From Phragmitibacter sp965284365 (GTDB lineage Bacteria; Verrucomicrobiota; Verrucomicrobiia; Verrucomicrobiales; Verrucomicrobiaceae): DNA of 64,000 nt. The stretch spans positions 5,208,001-5,272,000 of the forward strand of contig OZ260079.1 of assembly GCA_965284365.1 (NCBI GenBank). The letters are read 5' to 3'. This document shows, piece after piece, positions 1 through 9,019 of this stretch. Each line of letters opens with the position of its first letter. Position 1 is the stretch's first letter. A program made the position numbers and the translations under genes. Below the pieces are notes generated by a model that was given only the letters and a program-made list of their open reading frames with translations, made no database searches and was not told the origin of the DNA.

Positions 1-73
1 GCACTTCACGGGAAAACTTGAGTTCGCGCGCGGACAAGGGTGATGGCTTGGGGGCTTCAGTGGTATCGCTCAT
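1..73 (-). CDS. Truncated gene, N-terminus only, unknown product
   Basis: An ATG on the minus strand at 73 opens a frame that runs off the window edge. The 24 visible residues begin MSDTTEAPKPSPLSARELKF, a hydrophilic Pro/Ser/Thr-rich start without a signal peptide. There is no clear ribosome binding site. It is divergent from the HIT gene. The family cannot be named from this much sequence. Confidence 0.45.
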   Translation of the reverse strand, partial: MSDTTEAPKPSPLSARELKFSREV

Positions 74-287
74 GGTAGGAATGGCTGGATAAAGTTTGAG
101 TTCAGTTTCAGACGATCGCTTTACAAATTCACGACGAATAGACCTTTCGCGCCAGGACAACCAGACCTGCTTTCCGGAAAAATTCTTCCGCCCCTTCCCA
201 TCGCCATCGGACACAAAACAACAACATCCCCCTCCCCCAACCTTCCTGCTTGAAACTTGCCCCTTGAAACTTGAAACTCCCTCCCCC

Positions 288-632
288 ATGACCATCTTCG
301 AAAAAATCATCGCCCGCGAGATCCCCGCCAAGATCGTCTATGAGGACGACGACTGCCTGGCCATGCATGACATCAATCCGCAGGCACCCATCCATGTCCT
401 CATTATCCCCAAACGCGTCATCCCCCGCGTAGGCGAGGCCCTTCCCTCAGACCAGAGCCTCCTCGGCGCCCTCCTCCTGGCCGCGGGCAAAGTCGCCGAC
501 ACCCTGGGCGTCAAGTCCACTGACAAAGGCTTCCGCCTCGTCATCAACCACGGCAAAGACGGCGGCGAATCCGTCCCTCACATGCATATCCATCTCCTCG
601 CCGGCCGCCCGCTGGACTGGCCACCGGGTTGA
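288..632 (+). CDS. HIT family protein (histidine triad nucleotide-binding)
   Basis: A 114-residue protein of normal size for the HINT branch of the HIT superfamily, small cytoplasmic nucleotide phosphoramidases or hydrolases. The histidine triad HMHIHLL lies at residues 98-104 near the C-terminus. The N-terminus (IFEKIIAREIPAKIVYEDDD) and the central HVLIIPKR stretch are typical of HINT proteins. The frame stays open 64 codons further upstream, but that part is low-complexity, starts at a non-ATG codon and contains a short direct repeat of CTTGAAACTTG, so ATG 288 is chosen. It stands alone, about 100 bases before the large secreted fusion protein. Confidence 0.9.
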   Translation: MTIFEKIIAREIPAKIVYEDDDCLAMHDINPQAPIHVLIIPKRVIPRVGEALPSDQSLLGALLLAAGKVADTLGVKSTDKGFRLVINHGKDGGESVPHMHIHLLAGRPLDWPPG

Positions 633-729
633 TCGAGAATATCGTCTCTTATCTATTGAAAACCTTCGCTGGCGGAACGTATAGCTTCTCCCCCCGCCCT
701 CAGCCCAGACCCGTCCGACAGTCCCCTTG

Positions 730-3700
730 ATGAAACGCACGCTCTTCCTCGCCCTCAGTCTCGCTCTCTTCGTAGTCCATCCCTCCTTCAGCGCCGACTG
801 GCTCCATCTGCCTGCCAAGGAAGGCACCGCCAATGGCAAAAAGGTCGTCCTCATCTCTGGCGATGAAGAATACCGGTCCGAGGAGTCTTGCCCCATGCTG
901 GCGAAGCTCCTCAGCCAGAAATACGGCTACGACTGCACCGTCCTCTTCTCCATCAACCCCGACGGCGGCTACATTGACTCGAACTATCAGAAGAACATCC
1001 CCGGCACCGCCGCGCTGGACAGCGCCGATCTCCTCATCATTGGCACTCGCTTCCGCCAACTCCCCGACGAGCAATTGGCCCCGATCGCGGCATTCCTGAA
1101 TGCAGGCAAACCCGTGATCGGTTTCCGCACCGCCACCCACGCCTTCTCCGGCAGCGCCAAGACAGGCGATTTCAAATGGTCCGACTTCGGCTTCAACATC
1201 CTCGGCGAGCGCTGGGTGAACCACCACGGCGCGCACAACAAGGAAGGCACCCGCAGCGTTATCGAAGCCGCGCATAAGGGGAATGAGATCCTCCGTGGCG
1301 TGGGCGAAATCTTCGGCTTCACCGATGTCTATGGCATCAAGAACCTGGACGAAAAAGCCGCCACTATCCTCTTGCGCGGTGCTGTCACGGAATCCCTCAG
1401 TGGCGCCTCCAAAAACCTTACAGGCCCGAAGAATGCACCCATGATGCCCCTCGCCTGGCTTCGCGAGTACATGGCGCCAAACGGCACCACAAAAGGGAAA
1501 GCCTTCTGCACCACCCTTGGTGCTTCCGTGGACTTCGGGAACGAAAATCTGCGCCGCCTCATCATCAATGCCGCGCTCTACCTCACCGCGCAAAAGGTCC
1601 CTGCCAAAGCCGATGTCACGCCCGTGGACAAATTCGAGCCCACTTACTACGGCAATCTCAAAGGCGACTATTATAAGAAGCTAAACCGCAAACCTGAAGA
1701 TTTTGCCCTCGGCAAAAGCCCGGCCACCGGTGGGATTGAGAAGCCCCGCTACACCGACAATAGTGGACCCGGCGCGCCCCATGCCCCTTCTGCCGAACCA
1801 ACCGCCGCCAAATCCGCCCGTCCTCAGGCCGTGGCTTCTCCAAAGAAAGGTGAACGCATCATCTTCATTGGCAATGGCCTCGCCGAGCGGGATGTCTATT
1901 ATCACCGTCTCGAAACCGAGTTGCATCTGCGTTATCCCGAGCAGGCTCTCTTCGTTCGGAACATGGGCCGCGTCGGCGACACCCCCGGCTTTCGCCCTCA
2001 CCCTTCCCGCGCCTCTCAATGGGCCTTCCCCGGCGCGGAAAAATTCCATCCCGAACTGACGGTCCACAATGGCAAAGGCTTCTTCCCCACGCCTGACCAG
2101 TGGCTCACTTTCCTGAAGGCGGACACCATCGTCGGCTTTTTCGGCTACAATGAATCCTTCGATGGCCCATCTAAAGTCGCCAACTTCGAAGCGGAACTGG
2201 ATGCCTGGGTCGTGCACACCCTGAGCAAGGCCTACAACGGCAAAGCCGCTCCCCGTGTGGTGCTTGTCTCTCCCATCGCCTTTGAAGATCAAACGAAACT
2301 GCATGACCTGCCGAACGGTCAGAAGGAGAACGCCAACCTCGCGCTCTACACAAAGGCCATCGAGTACGTCGCAAAGAAGCACAGCCTCACCTTCATCGAC
2401 CTCTTCACCCCCACGAAGGCTCTTTACGCGGAGAGCAAAACCCCGCTCACGACCCGCGGCTTTGTGCCGAATGATCAGGGCTACCAGAAGCTCGCACCCA
2501 TCCTCGCCAATGGGCTTTTCGGAGCTCAACCCTACGCTTCCAAAGCAGATCCCGCGCTCGTCCATGAAGCTGTGAAGCAGAAGGATTGGTTCTGGAACAA
2601 CGACTACCACATCCTCAATGGCGTCCACACCCACGGCCAGCGTTACAACCCCTACGGTCCGCAGAACTATCCCGACGAAGTTCAGAAGTCCCGTGAGATG
2701 GCCGCTCTACGCGACACGCTCATCCACAATGTCGCCACCGCAAAGACAACAAGTCTCACGGTGGACGACAGCAAGACCCGCGTCTTGCCACCTGTCCCCA
2801 CCAATTATCAGCCGAGTCCGAAGAATGGCAGTCAGGAGTATCTCTACGGCGATGCGGCCCTGAAGACCATGACCGTGCCGGAAGGTTACAAGGTTGAACT
2901 CTTTGCCAGCGAAAAGGAATTCCCGAATCTGGCAAATCCCATGCAGCTCTCCTTTGATGCCAAAGGCCGGCTTTGGGTCGCGGTCATGCCCACCTATCCC
3001 CATTATCGCCCGGGGGATGCCATGCCGAATGACAAGATCCTCATCTATGCGGACACCAATGGCGATGGCAAAGCGGACAAGGAAATTGTCTTCGCTGACC
3101 ATCTCCACCTGCCCATCGGTTTCGAGTTTGCCGCAGACGGTGTTTATGTCTCCCAGGAGCCGAATCTCGTCCTTATGCGGGACACCGATGGCGACGACAA
3201 AGCCGACACCACGGAGATCGTCCTCGGCGGCTTCGATACGCACGATACTCACCACGCCATCAGCGCCTTTACGGCGGATCCGAGCGGCGGCATCATCCTG
3301 TGCGAGGGCGTTTTCCTCCACTCCAATGTCGAGACTGCGTATGGTCCCGTTCGGTGTGTCGATGGTGGCTTCTTCCGGTACAGCCCGCAGCGCTCCCAAC
3401 TCGAGAGGACTGCACAGCTTTCCATTCCCAACCCCTGGGGCGTCGTTTTCGATCAGTGGGGCCAGGACTTTTTCCTCCATACCTCCGGCACTAGCATGAA
3501 CTGGATGCTGCCCGTCTCCGTGAAGCCCACTTTCGGGAGCAAGACCCCCTCCACCCCGGATCTCGTCCCGGAAGGTCAGAAGGTCCGCCCCACGACAGGC
3601 CTGGAGATCGTTTCTTCCCGCCATTTCCCCGATGCCGTCCAGGGCGACATCATCCTCGGAAATGCCATTGGCTTTCTTGGCGTGAAACAGCATCAGATTG

Positions 3701-4908
3701 AAGACGACGGCACCGGTTGGAAGACCGCTTTTCGCCAGAATCTCCTCCAGAGCAGTGATGGCAATTTCCGCCCTGCCGATATTGAGTTCGCCCCGGATGG
3801 CTCGCTCTATCTCATCGACTGGCACAATGTGCTTATCGGTCACATGCAGCACAATGCCCGCGATCCTCTCCGCGACCATGTGCATGGCCGCATCTACCGC
3901 ATCACTTATCCCTCGCGCCCCCTCGTAAAGCCCGCGCAGGTCGCCGGCGCCACCATCTCCGCGTTGCTGAACAACCTGAAGGAACCCGAACTGCGTGCCC
4001 GCTACCGCACGCGCAATGAACTCCGCAGCCGTCCTGCCAGCGAAGTCCTGCCCGCCATCCAGACCTGGATCGCCGAACTCGATCAGTCAGACTCCAGATA
4101 TGAACACAATCTCCTGGAAGCCCTCTGGGTCACTTGGGGCCTGAATAAGGTGGACGAACCGCTTCTCAACAAGCTCTTGCAGTCAAAGGACTTCCATGTC
4201 CGATCCGCCGCTGTCCGCGTCTTGCGTTACAATCACGACCGCGTGGCCAATGCCGCCGCCCTTCTGGAAAAAGCGGCTGCTGATGAGCATGGCCGCGTTC
4301 GACTCGAAGCCGCCGTCGCCGCCTCCTGGCTGCCCGATCTCGCCGCCGCGAAGAAGATCGTCGCTGTGGCCGCCAGTAAGCCCATGGACGTCTGGAACCA
4401 GAATGCCATCAAGACGGCGGCCGACCGCCTCGCCGGTGTCGCGGAGAAAGTCGTCGCCGACCATCCTGAAGCTCCCGCGCCAGCGCACCTCTCCGCGGAG
4501 GCGAAGGCTCAATTCCTTGCTGGTCAGAAGATCTACTTCCGCGAAGGCCACTGCGTCACCTGCCACCAGCCTAATGGCAAGGGCCTCGACCCTGCTTTCC
4601 CTTCCATCGAAAACAGTCCCTGGGTCACCACCGATACCGAGCGCCTCATCAAGATCACACTCTATGGCCTTATGGGACCCATCGAAGTGAATGGCAAGAA
4701 ATACGATGGTCAGGTCCCCATGACCCCGTTCGCCGGCATGCTGAACGACAACGAACTCGCCGCCGTCCTCACCTTCGTACGCAACCATTTCGGCAACAAG
4801 GCGGACCCCGTGAATCCCGACCAGATCAAAGCCGTTCGCGATGCCAACCCCGGTCGCATGATGCTCTACACCACCGACCAATTGCTCAAAGAGCATCCGA
4901 TGAAGTAG
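730..4908 (+). CDS. Secreted ThuA / SGNH-like / PVC-type dehydrogenase / HEAT / cytochrome c fusion protein
   Basis: A 1392-residue exported protein with a signal peptide (MKRTLFLALSLALFVVHPSFSA). Domains in order: a ThuA-like domain (about 35-290), an SGNH-like domain (about 375-600), a beta-propeller of the PVC membrane-bound dehydrogenase type (about 700-1075, with the LWVAVMPTYPHYRPGD segment), helical HEAT-like repeats (about 1090-1250) and a C-terminal cytochrome c module with heme motif CVTCH near residue 1273. In this family the parts suggest periplasmic oxidation of a sugar-like substrate coupled to electron transfer; the substrate is unknown. The SGNH part looks catalytically dead: block I reads IGNGLAER rather than GDS, and no Asp-x-x-His is seen at its end. 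A TTG at 727 is also in frame, but ATG 730 gives the clean signal peptide. Confidence 0.88.
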   Translation: MKRTLFLALSLALFVVHPSFSADWLHLPAKEGTANGKKVVLISGDEEYRSEESCPMLAKLLSQKYGYDCTVLFSINPDGGYIDSNYQKNIPGTAALDSADLLIIGTRFRQLPDEQLAPIAAFLNAGKPVIGFRTATHAFSGSAKTGDFKWSDFGFNILGERWVNHHGAHNKEGTRSVIEAAHKGNEILRGVGEIFGFTDVYGIKNLDEKAATILLRGAVTESLSGASKNLTGPKNAPMMPLAWLREYMAPNGTTKGKAFCTTLGASVDFGNENLRRLIINAALYLTAQKVPAKADVTPVDKFEPTYYGNLKGDYYKKLNRKPEDFALGKSPATGGIEKPRYTDNSGPGAPHAPSAEPTAAKSARPQAVASPKKGERIIFIGNGLAERDVYYHRLETELHLRYPEQALFVRNMGRVGDTPGFRPHPSRASQWAFPGAEKFHPELTVHNGKGFFPTPDQWLTFLKADTIVGFFGYNESFDGPSKVANFEAELDAWVVHTLSKAYNGKAAPRVVLVSPIAFEDQTKLHDLPNGQKENANLALYTKAIEYVAKKHSLTFIDLFTPTKALYAESKTPLTTRGFVPNDQGYQKLAPILANGLFGAQPYASKADPALVHEAVKQKDWFWNNDYHILNGVHTHGQRYNPYGPQNYPDEVQKSREMAALRDTLIHNVATAKTTSLTVDDSKTRVLPPVPTNYQPSPKNGSQEYLYGDAALKTMTVPEGYKVELFASEKEFPNLANPMQLSFDAKGRLWVAVMPTYPHYRPGDAMPNDKILIYADTNGDGKADKEIVFADHLHLPIGFEFAADGVYVSQEPNLVLMRDTDGDDKADTTEIVLGGFDTHDTHHAISAFTADPSGGIILCEGVFLHSNVETAYGPVRCVDGGFFRYSPQRSQLERTAQLSIPNPWGVVFDQWGQDFFLHTSGTSMNWMLPVSVKPTFGSKTPSTPDLVPEGQKVRPTTGLEIVSSRHFPDAVQGDIILGNAIGFLGVKQHQIEDDGTGWKTAFRQNLLQSSDGNFRPADIEFAPDGSLYLIDWHNVLIGHMQHNARDPLRDHVHGRIYRITYPSRPLVKPAQVAGATISALLNNLKEPELRARYRTRNELRSRPASEVLPAIQTWIAELDQSDSRYEHNLLEALWVTWGLNKVDEPLLNKLLQSKDFHVRSAAVRVLRYNHDRVANAAALLEKAAADEHGRVRLEAAVAASWLPDLAAAKKIVAVAASKPMDVWNQNAIKTAADRLAGVAEKVVADHPEAPAPAHLSAEAKAQFLAGQKIYFREGHCVTCHQPNGKGLDPAFPSIENSPWVTTDTERLIKITLYGLMGPIEVNGKKYDGQVPMTPFAGMLNDNELAAVLTFVRNHFGNKADPVNPDQIKAVRDANPGRMMLYTTDQLLKEHPMK

Positions 4909-5136
4909 AGGTGTTGGGCGAGAGCAGTCTCGCGAGAGGCACCCTCCGCATTTCCAGCCCCCCCTTCAATCGGAGGCGAATTCCTACGGTCTTCAAAATT
5001 TTCGCAAGGAACTCTCAAGATTATGAGCCGTCAGGAGACGCTGCATCATCAACGACGCACCTAGGCAGAAAGCACCCCTCAAATTGGAAGTGCATCAGCG
5101 ATTAGCATTGCCTTCGCATCGACTCCCACTCTCCTT
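4909..5136. other. Intergenic stretch, nothing recognised
   Basis: The stretch between the fusion gene and the triple-hairpin repeat. I see no convincing gene, no strong hairpin with a T-run and no clear promoter. Open frames here are short and of poor composition. Confidence 0.5.
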
Positions 5137-5228
5137 GAATGCCAACGGCATTCCGCCGTAAAGCCCAAGGTTGCGCGAAGACGCAACCTTGGAAAGAAGG
5201 GATTTAACATACAACACTGAAAGTGTTG
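5137..5228. repeat. Triple-hairpin palindromic repeat element
   Basis: Three perfect hairpins follow each other closely: GAATGCC/GGCATTC (5137-5143 and 5147-5153, loop AAC), CCAAGGTTGCG/CGCAACCTTGG (5165-5175 and 5182-5192, loop of 6) and CAACACT/AGTGTTG (5212-5218 and 5222-5228, loop GAA). The first two lie 11 bases apart, the second and third 19. This looks like a dispersed REP-like intergenic element, not a terminator, since no T-run follows any arm. Whether copies exist elsewhere cannot be seen here. Confidence 0.7.
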
Positions 5229-5265
5229 CGCCCGCTGGTCCTCACCCTGGATTCCGCATCTCTTC

Positions 5266-5660
5266 CTACTCCAACGGAGGTCCCGCCAACACCATGCCAT
5301 ACTTCTCAAAGAAGGCCTCAGGATCCCCAACATCCCCTGCAATCAACGTTTGAAACGCCTCTTCGGAGTTCCCTGAAGGCAAAAGTTCAAAGTGAAACGT
5401 GGCCGGAGTGTCCCCCGCATTGCGGAACGTATGTACCAAGCCTGGAGGAACCATTGCCGATCCGCCAGTCGTGACAATAGAACGGACCCCTTCTACCTCG
5501 AACTCAGCGTGCCCGAGATCACATGGAAGATCTCCATCTGCTCTTTATGAATGTGCCGCGGCGGCCCTTTGCCAGGTTCAGTAGTCTCTTCAAAAACCGA
5601 GATGGCACCCCCAGTCTGCGCACTGGAGACCAGACATTTGATGTCAAATTTGGGCATCAT
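5266..5660 (-). pseudogene. Cupin domain protein, frameshifted
   Basis: Two minus-strand frames join into one small cupin. The first part reads MPKFDIK... through PPRHIHKEQMEIFHVISGTL, including the metal-binding H-x-H of cupin motif 1. The second continues as EFEVEGVRSIVTTGGSAMVP and on through PPGLVHTFRNAGDTPATFHF, which is cupin motif 2. The break is at about 5505-5512, where one base appears to be missing: CTGAGTTCGAG would read in frame as CTG GAG TTC GAG. Both halves are otherwise intact, so the lesion is either recent or a sequencing error. A GAGAGGG purine run 8 bases before the ATGATG at 5660-5655 could be the ribosome binding site. Confidence 0.75.
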
Positions 5661-5790
5661 GTGCGCCCTCTCTAACATCACCGCTTCCTCTCCGCAACCA
5701 CGCCAAGGCTATTCATCCCACCAATCACTCAAAGCACCCACGCCTCCCGCCAGCAAGAGCAGATTTATGGGTGCGGTTGCGCCAGCTATC

Positions 5791-5834
5791 ACTTTGCAGC
5801 TGGAGGAGCAAAGCTCCGACGGGGCCGGAGGGGC
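5791..5834. repeat. Partial copy of a GGAGC...GCTCC palindromic repeat
   Basis: The sequence ACTTTGCAGCTGGAGGAGC followed by AAAGCTCCGACGGGGCCGG resembles the element at 21741-21813, which has CTTTGTGGTTGGAGGAGC then TTGCTCCGACCGGCGCGG. The local hairpin is GGAGC/GCTCC. It is shorter and more degenerate than the second copy. Confidence 0.5.
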
Positions 5835-5878
5835 ATACACCAGACTATCTCCATCCTCACCGACCCGTCCCACCCAAC

Positions 5879-6319
5879 CTAATTCTCTGCCTTTGTCGGC
5901 AACGGGGTCGAATTCTCTTCGTCCGGAAACGCATCCCAACACCAGCGCGGATTCTTGAAATCGGCCAGTGTCGAAAGCGACTGATGCACGGCCAAAGCCA
6001 AGTCAAACATGTCACCATCACTCGCAGAGACCTTCCCACCAAAGAGCTTGCCAATGAATCCGGGACTAGATGTCGGAGCAATCTGCAACACCCATTCGCC
6101 CGGCTCAAACTCGGCGATCGTTATGTCCACCTTGCTGCCATGTCGCTCACAGCGTAATGACCATCCACAGTCACGCCAATCTTGCGGCTGCGCCACCGGC
6201 CACTCATGGTATCGCAAGTATTCAACAAGTCCGAGTGCTATCTGGAGAGACGCGCCATTTCTCTCCTCTGGATCTGCTGGAATGCTTGCGTTGAAACGAA
6301 GGTTTTGGGAGAGGGCCAT
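5879..6319 (-). CDS. Hypothetical protein, 146 aa
   Basis: A soluble, Trp-rich protein with no signal peptide or membrane segment. I do not recognise the family. It contains a beta-type segment (WSLRCERHGSKVDITIAEFE, then EWVLQIAP) and a helical C-terminal part (DMFDLALAVHQSLSTLADF). It starts 7 bases after the stop of the DUF4375-like gene on the same strand, so the two are very probably co-transcribed. Small two-gene pairs of this sort occur near polymorphic toxin or immunity loci, but no toxin gene is visible here. Confidence 0.6.
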   Translation of the reverse strand: MALSQNLRFNASIPADPEERNGASLQIALGLVEYLRYHEWPVAQPQDWRDCGWSLRCERHGSKVDITIAEFEPGEWVLQIAPTSSPGFIGKLFGGKVSASDGDMFDLALAVHQSLSTLADFKNPRWCWDAFPDEENSTPLPTKAEN

Positions 6320-6326
6320 GGCATTA

Positions 6327-6812
6327 TCATCTTCCTACAATTTCTTCAAACCTGGCAAAGAGTTTAGGGAGATCGTCTTCATCGACATCAGCATCACCAA
6401 CATCGTCGGAAAGCAAATCGCCCATGAGCCAAACATCTAAATCATCAAGGCCATCACCAAAACTGTCTGATGTCTCTATCAGTTGTCCGAGTTGCACACT
6501 GCGCTCATCATCGAAGATACTCGGACCACTCCCCGGAAAATGAGCATTCAACACTTCCAACTTCTCGGCAGTCTGATAGGCACCGATGGAGCGAAGCGCA
6601 GCAACAGTCTCGACTGCCAGGCCACCTTGGCCATCATACCATTGCTCCATCCCTCCGTTAGCCACTTCAGCCAGCAGCACGCCTATCAAATATCGAATCT
6701 GGGAAAGTTGATCTAAACTGTCGAACTGTCCGGATAGCACTTCTTCAACGAGCCTCGTCCAATCCGGGTGCCCATAAAACAACTCGTCTGAATCGTAGAA
6801 TTCGTCTTCCAT
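6327..6812 (-). CDS. DUF4375 (DMP19-like) domain protein
   Basis: A 161-residue acidic soluble protein. The central part (QIRYLIGVLLAEVANGGMEQ, then AALRSIGAYQTAEKLEVLNAHFPGSGP) matches the DMP19/DUF4375 pattern of an 'NGG-x-x-Q' motif followed by a helical segment ending in a phenylalanine-proline. The N- and C-terminal parts are rich in Asp and Glu. The molecular function of the family is unclear; some members mimic DNA charge. It is the first gene of a two-gene unit with the protein that begins at 6319. Confidence 0.65.
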   Translation of the reverse strand: MEDEFYDSDELFYGHPDWTRLVEEVLSGQFDSLDQLSQIRYLIGVLLAEVANGGMEQWYDGQGGLAVETVAALRSIGAYQTAEKLEVLNAHFPGSGPSIFDDERSVQLGQLIETSDSFGDGLDDLDVWLMGDLLSDDVGDADVDEDDLPKLFARFEEIVGR

Positions 6813-6870
6813 GTGGGATACTTGGATTAGAAGGCAGTTCCACGCCTTCGTCTACATACAGCTAGACACC

Positions 6871-7806
6871 CTATTTAATCCCGTCCACCGCCATCTTCAC
6901 CTTAAAGAACCCGCCCCGCGCCGTAATATAGAGCGTCTTCGTCCCCTTCGCGCCGAACGCACAATTCGCCGGAGCCAGTGGCACGACAATGGTTCCCAAG
7001 TGCTTCCCGTCTGCCGTGAACACTTTCACGCCCTCGGACGTCGTCACATACAAATTTCCCAGCGCATCCACACACATGCCGTCGCATACCGGCGCTTCCG
7101 CTGACAACAGACGCCCATTGCTCACCGTGCCGTCTGCCGCGTTCACATCAAAGGCGTGCAAAGACCCATCGCCATTGTCAGCGATATACAACGTCTTCCC
7201 ATCCTTGGAGAGTGAGATGCCATTCGGTTTCTTGAGCGAATCAATCACCCGCACCACCTTCGCGCCACCGCCGGCCGGCAAATAATAGACGCCTTCCGTT
7301 GGCTGCTCCACATCGTCCTTTTTGCCGTAACGCGGATCTGTGAAATACACCCCACCCTTTTGATCGATATCCAGATCATTCGGGCTGTTTAGCTTTTTGC
7401 CATCACAGTCACTAGCAATGGTTTCAATATTCGACATCGGCATCTGCCGTGTCACCACCCGATTCCCACCCTCACAGGCCAGCAGCGCTCCCTGGGCATC
7501 AAAGGCCAACCCATTCGCAGCTCCTGTATCCTCACGAGCTACCGTCACTTCACCCGTGGCCGGATCATAACGATGCGTCCGATTGTTGGGAATGTCATTG
7601 AAGAAGATCGCGCCATCCGGACTCAGCGCCGGACCTTCCGTGAATTTGAATCCATCCTTGATCAACTCCACCTGAGATCCGGCTGGCATCAACTTCTCCG
7701 GAAGTGTCGGCGCCGTAGCTCCAGACTGAGCTTGCGCGAATGCCCCTCCCATTTGCCCTAGCAAGAGCAAAGACAAAATGGCCAACGGACGGACGACGGA
7801 ATTCAT
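6871..7806 (-). CDS. Secreted SMP-30/gluconolactonase-type beta-propeller
   Basis: A 311-residue protein of the SMP-30/gluconolactonase/LRE family, calcium-dependent six-bladed propellers that usually open sugar lactones. Visible family features are the early EGPALSPDGAIFFNDI segment, LNSPNDLDIDQKGGVYFTDP with the conserved Asn-Asp and Asp-Pro, and KPNGISLSKDGKTLYIADNG. An N-terminal signal peptide (NSVVRPLAILSLLLLGQMGG) supports export. The frame extends 20 codons upstream, but starting at 7806 places the hydrophobic segment correctly. No ribosome binding site is visible. The exact lactone substrate cannot be told. Confidence 0.85.
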   Translation of the reverse strand: MNSVVRPLAILSLLLLGQMGGAFAQAQSGATAPTLPEKLMPAGSQVELIKDGFKFTEGPALSPDGAIFFNDIPNNRTHRYDPATGEVTVAREDTGAANGLAFDAQGALLACEGGNRVVTRQMPMSNIETIASDCDGKKLNSPNDLDIDQKGGVYFTDPRYGKKDDVEQPTEGVYYLPAGGGAKVVRVIDSLKKPNGISLSKDGKTLYIADNGDGSLHAFDVNAADGTVSNGRLLSAEAPVCDGMCVDALGNLYVTTSEGVKVFTADGKHLGTIVVPLAPANCAFGAKGTKTLYITARGGFFKVKMAVDGIK

Positions 7807-7932
7807 GGGAGTGAACAGGCACATAAAGAATGATTCAGTTAGCGGGAAGCAAGTAAGGCAAAGCAAAGCAGGGCGTGGCTGCAGACGTCAATTCCCTTTT
7901 CGGATCGATTATCCGCATCTCACGCGCCGAAC

Positions 7933-8886
7933 CTAGGCAACGACATTCCGCGGCTCATCATTCAGGAAACCGCGCACATTTGCGGTAGCTTCCGCGATCA
8001 AACGGCTGCGTGCCTCTCGGCTGGCCCACGCAATGTGGGGGGTAATATAGCAGTTCGGCGCGGACAATAACGGGTTATCAGCAGCGGGAGGCTCACTGGA
8101 AAGTACATCCAAACCCGCTCCGGCGATGCGCTTTTCATGCAAGGCAAAAGCAAGATCAGGTTCATGCACCAGTGGTCCTCGCGCCGTATTGATCAGGAAG
8201 GCAGTCTGCTTCATCAGTTCGATGTTGGGTTTCGAGATCAAATGCTTGGTGTCCTCCGTCAGCGGGCAATGCAGGCTGAGGATATCGGACTGTTTGAAGC
8301 ACTCTTCTTGCGACACCGCTTCCACGTTTTTCAGCGGCTTGTCACTCCAGTTACGTCGATGCGCCACAAGTCTCATGCCGAAAGCCAGGGCAATACGTGC
8401 CACATCTTCTCCAATCGATCCATAGCCGATGATGCCCAGCGTCTTACCGCTCAATTCGATGAGTGGATGATCCCAGTAAGAGAAGTCCGGGCATTTCGCC
8501 CACTTCCCTTCATGCACAGTACGGGAGTGATCACCCACATGATGCGTCAGTTCCAGGATCAGTGCGAAAACCGTCTGTGCCACCGATGGGGTGCTGTAGC
8601 CTGGCACATTCGTCACGGTGATCCCCAGTTCCTTCGCCGCAGCCACATCCACCACATTGTAACCTGTCGCCAGCACACCGACGTATTTCAGCTTTGGCAG
8701 TTGCCGCAAAGTCTCGCCATTCAGCACCGTCTTGTTGGTCAGCAGCAGTTCGCAGTCCTTCGCGCGCTCTATCACCTCAGTGCTGGCTGTGCGATCATAA
8801 AAGGTGGCGGTGGCCAATGACTGAAGATCGGCCCAGGAAAGGTCTCCGGGGTTGGCCGTAAACGCGTCGAGAATTGCGAGGTTCAT
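7933..8886 (-). CDS. D-2-hydroxyacid dehydrogenase (glycerate dehydrogenase type)
   Basis: A 317-residue NAD-dependent oxidoreductase. The Rossmann motif is GIIGYGSIGEDVAR, and the catalytic trio is seen as the Arg of NTARGPLV, the Glu of LDVLSSEPP and the His of TPHIAWAS. The shape (VGVLATGYNVVDVAAAKELG, then VPGYSTPSVAQTVFAL) fits the hydroxypyruvate reductase/glycerate dehydrogenase branch; glyoxylate or hydroxypyruvate is a likely substrate. The frame is open another 54 codons upstream, but that part is out of family, so ATG 8886 is used. It is divergent from miaA. Confidence 0.88.
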   Translation of the reverse strand: MNLAILDAFTANPGDLSWADLQSLATATFYDRTASTEVIERAKDCELLLTNKTVLNGETLRQLPKLKYVGVLATGYNVVDVAAAKELGITVTNVPGYSTPSVAQTVFALILELTHHVGDHSRTVHEGKWAKCPDFSYWDHPLIELSGKTLGIIGYGSIGEDVARIALAFGMRLVAHRRNWSDKPLKNVEAVSQEECFKQSDILSLHCPLTEDTKHLISKPNIELMKQTAFLINTARGPLVHEPDLAFALHEKRIAGAGLDVLSSEPPAADNPLLSAPNCYITPHIAWASREARSRLIAEATANVRGFLNDEPRNVVA

Positions 8887-9019
8887 GTGACATGGGAGCG
8901 CCTTGGCCAGCGCGCGGCAAGTGAATGATCGTTCGCACGGCAAAAAACAGAATACCTGCTCACCCAACTCACCTTCCCTCACCTTTACAATCCCCTCCGT
9001 CCAAGGAACATTCCTTCTC

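Noticed and set aside
700..1593. Minus-strand frame of 297 codons inside the large fusion gene
   Set aside because: It is a shadow of the high-GC third positions of the plus-strand gene; its translation is Gly/Ala/Glu-rich with no family features.
2707..3885. Minus-strand frame of 392 codons inside the same gene
   Set aside because: Shadow frame; the plus-strand dehydrogenase propeller is clear over the whole length.
5709..5942. Minus-strand frame of 77 codons with a hydrophobic stretch
   Set aside because: It overlaps the repeat fragment at 5791-5834 and the end of the 146-aa gene; no ribosome binding site or family support.
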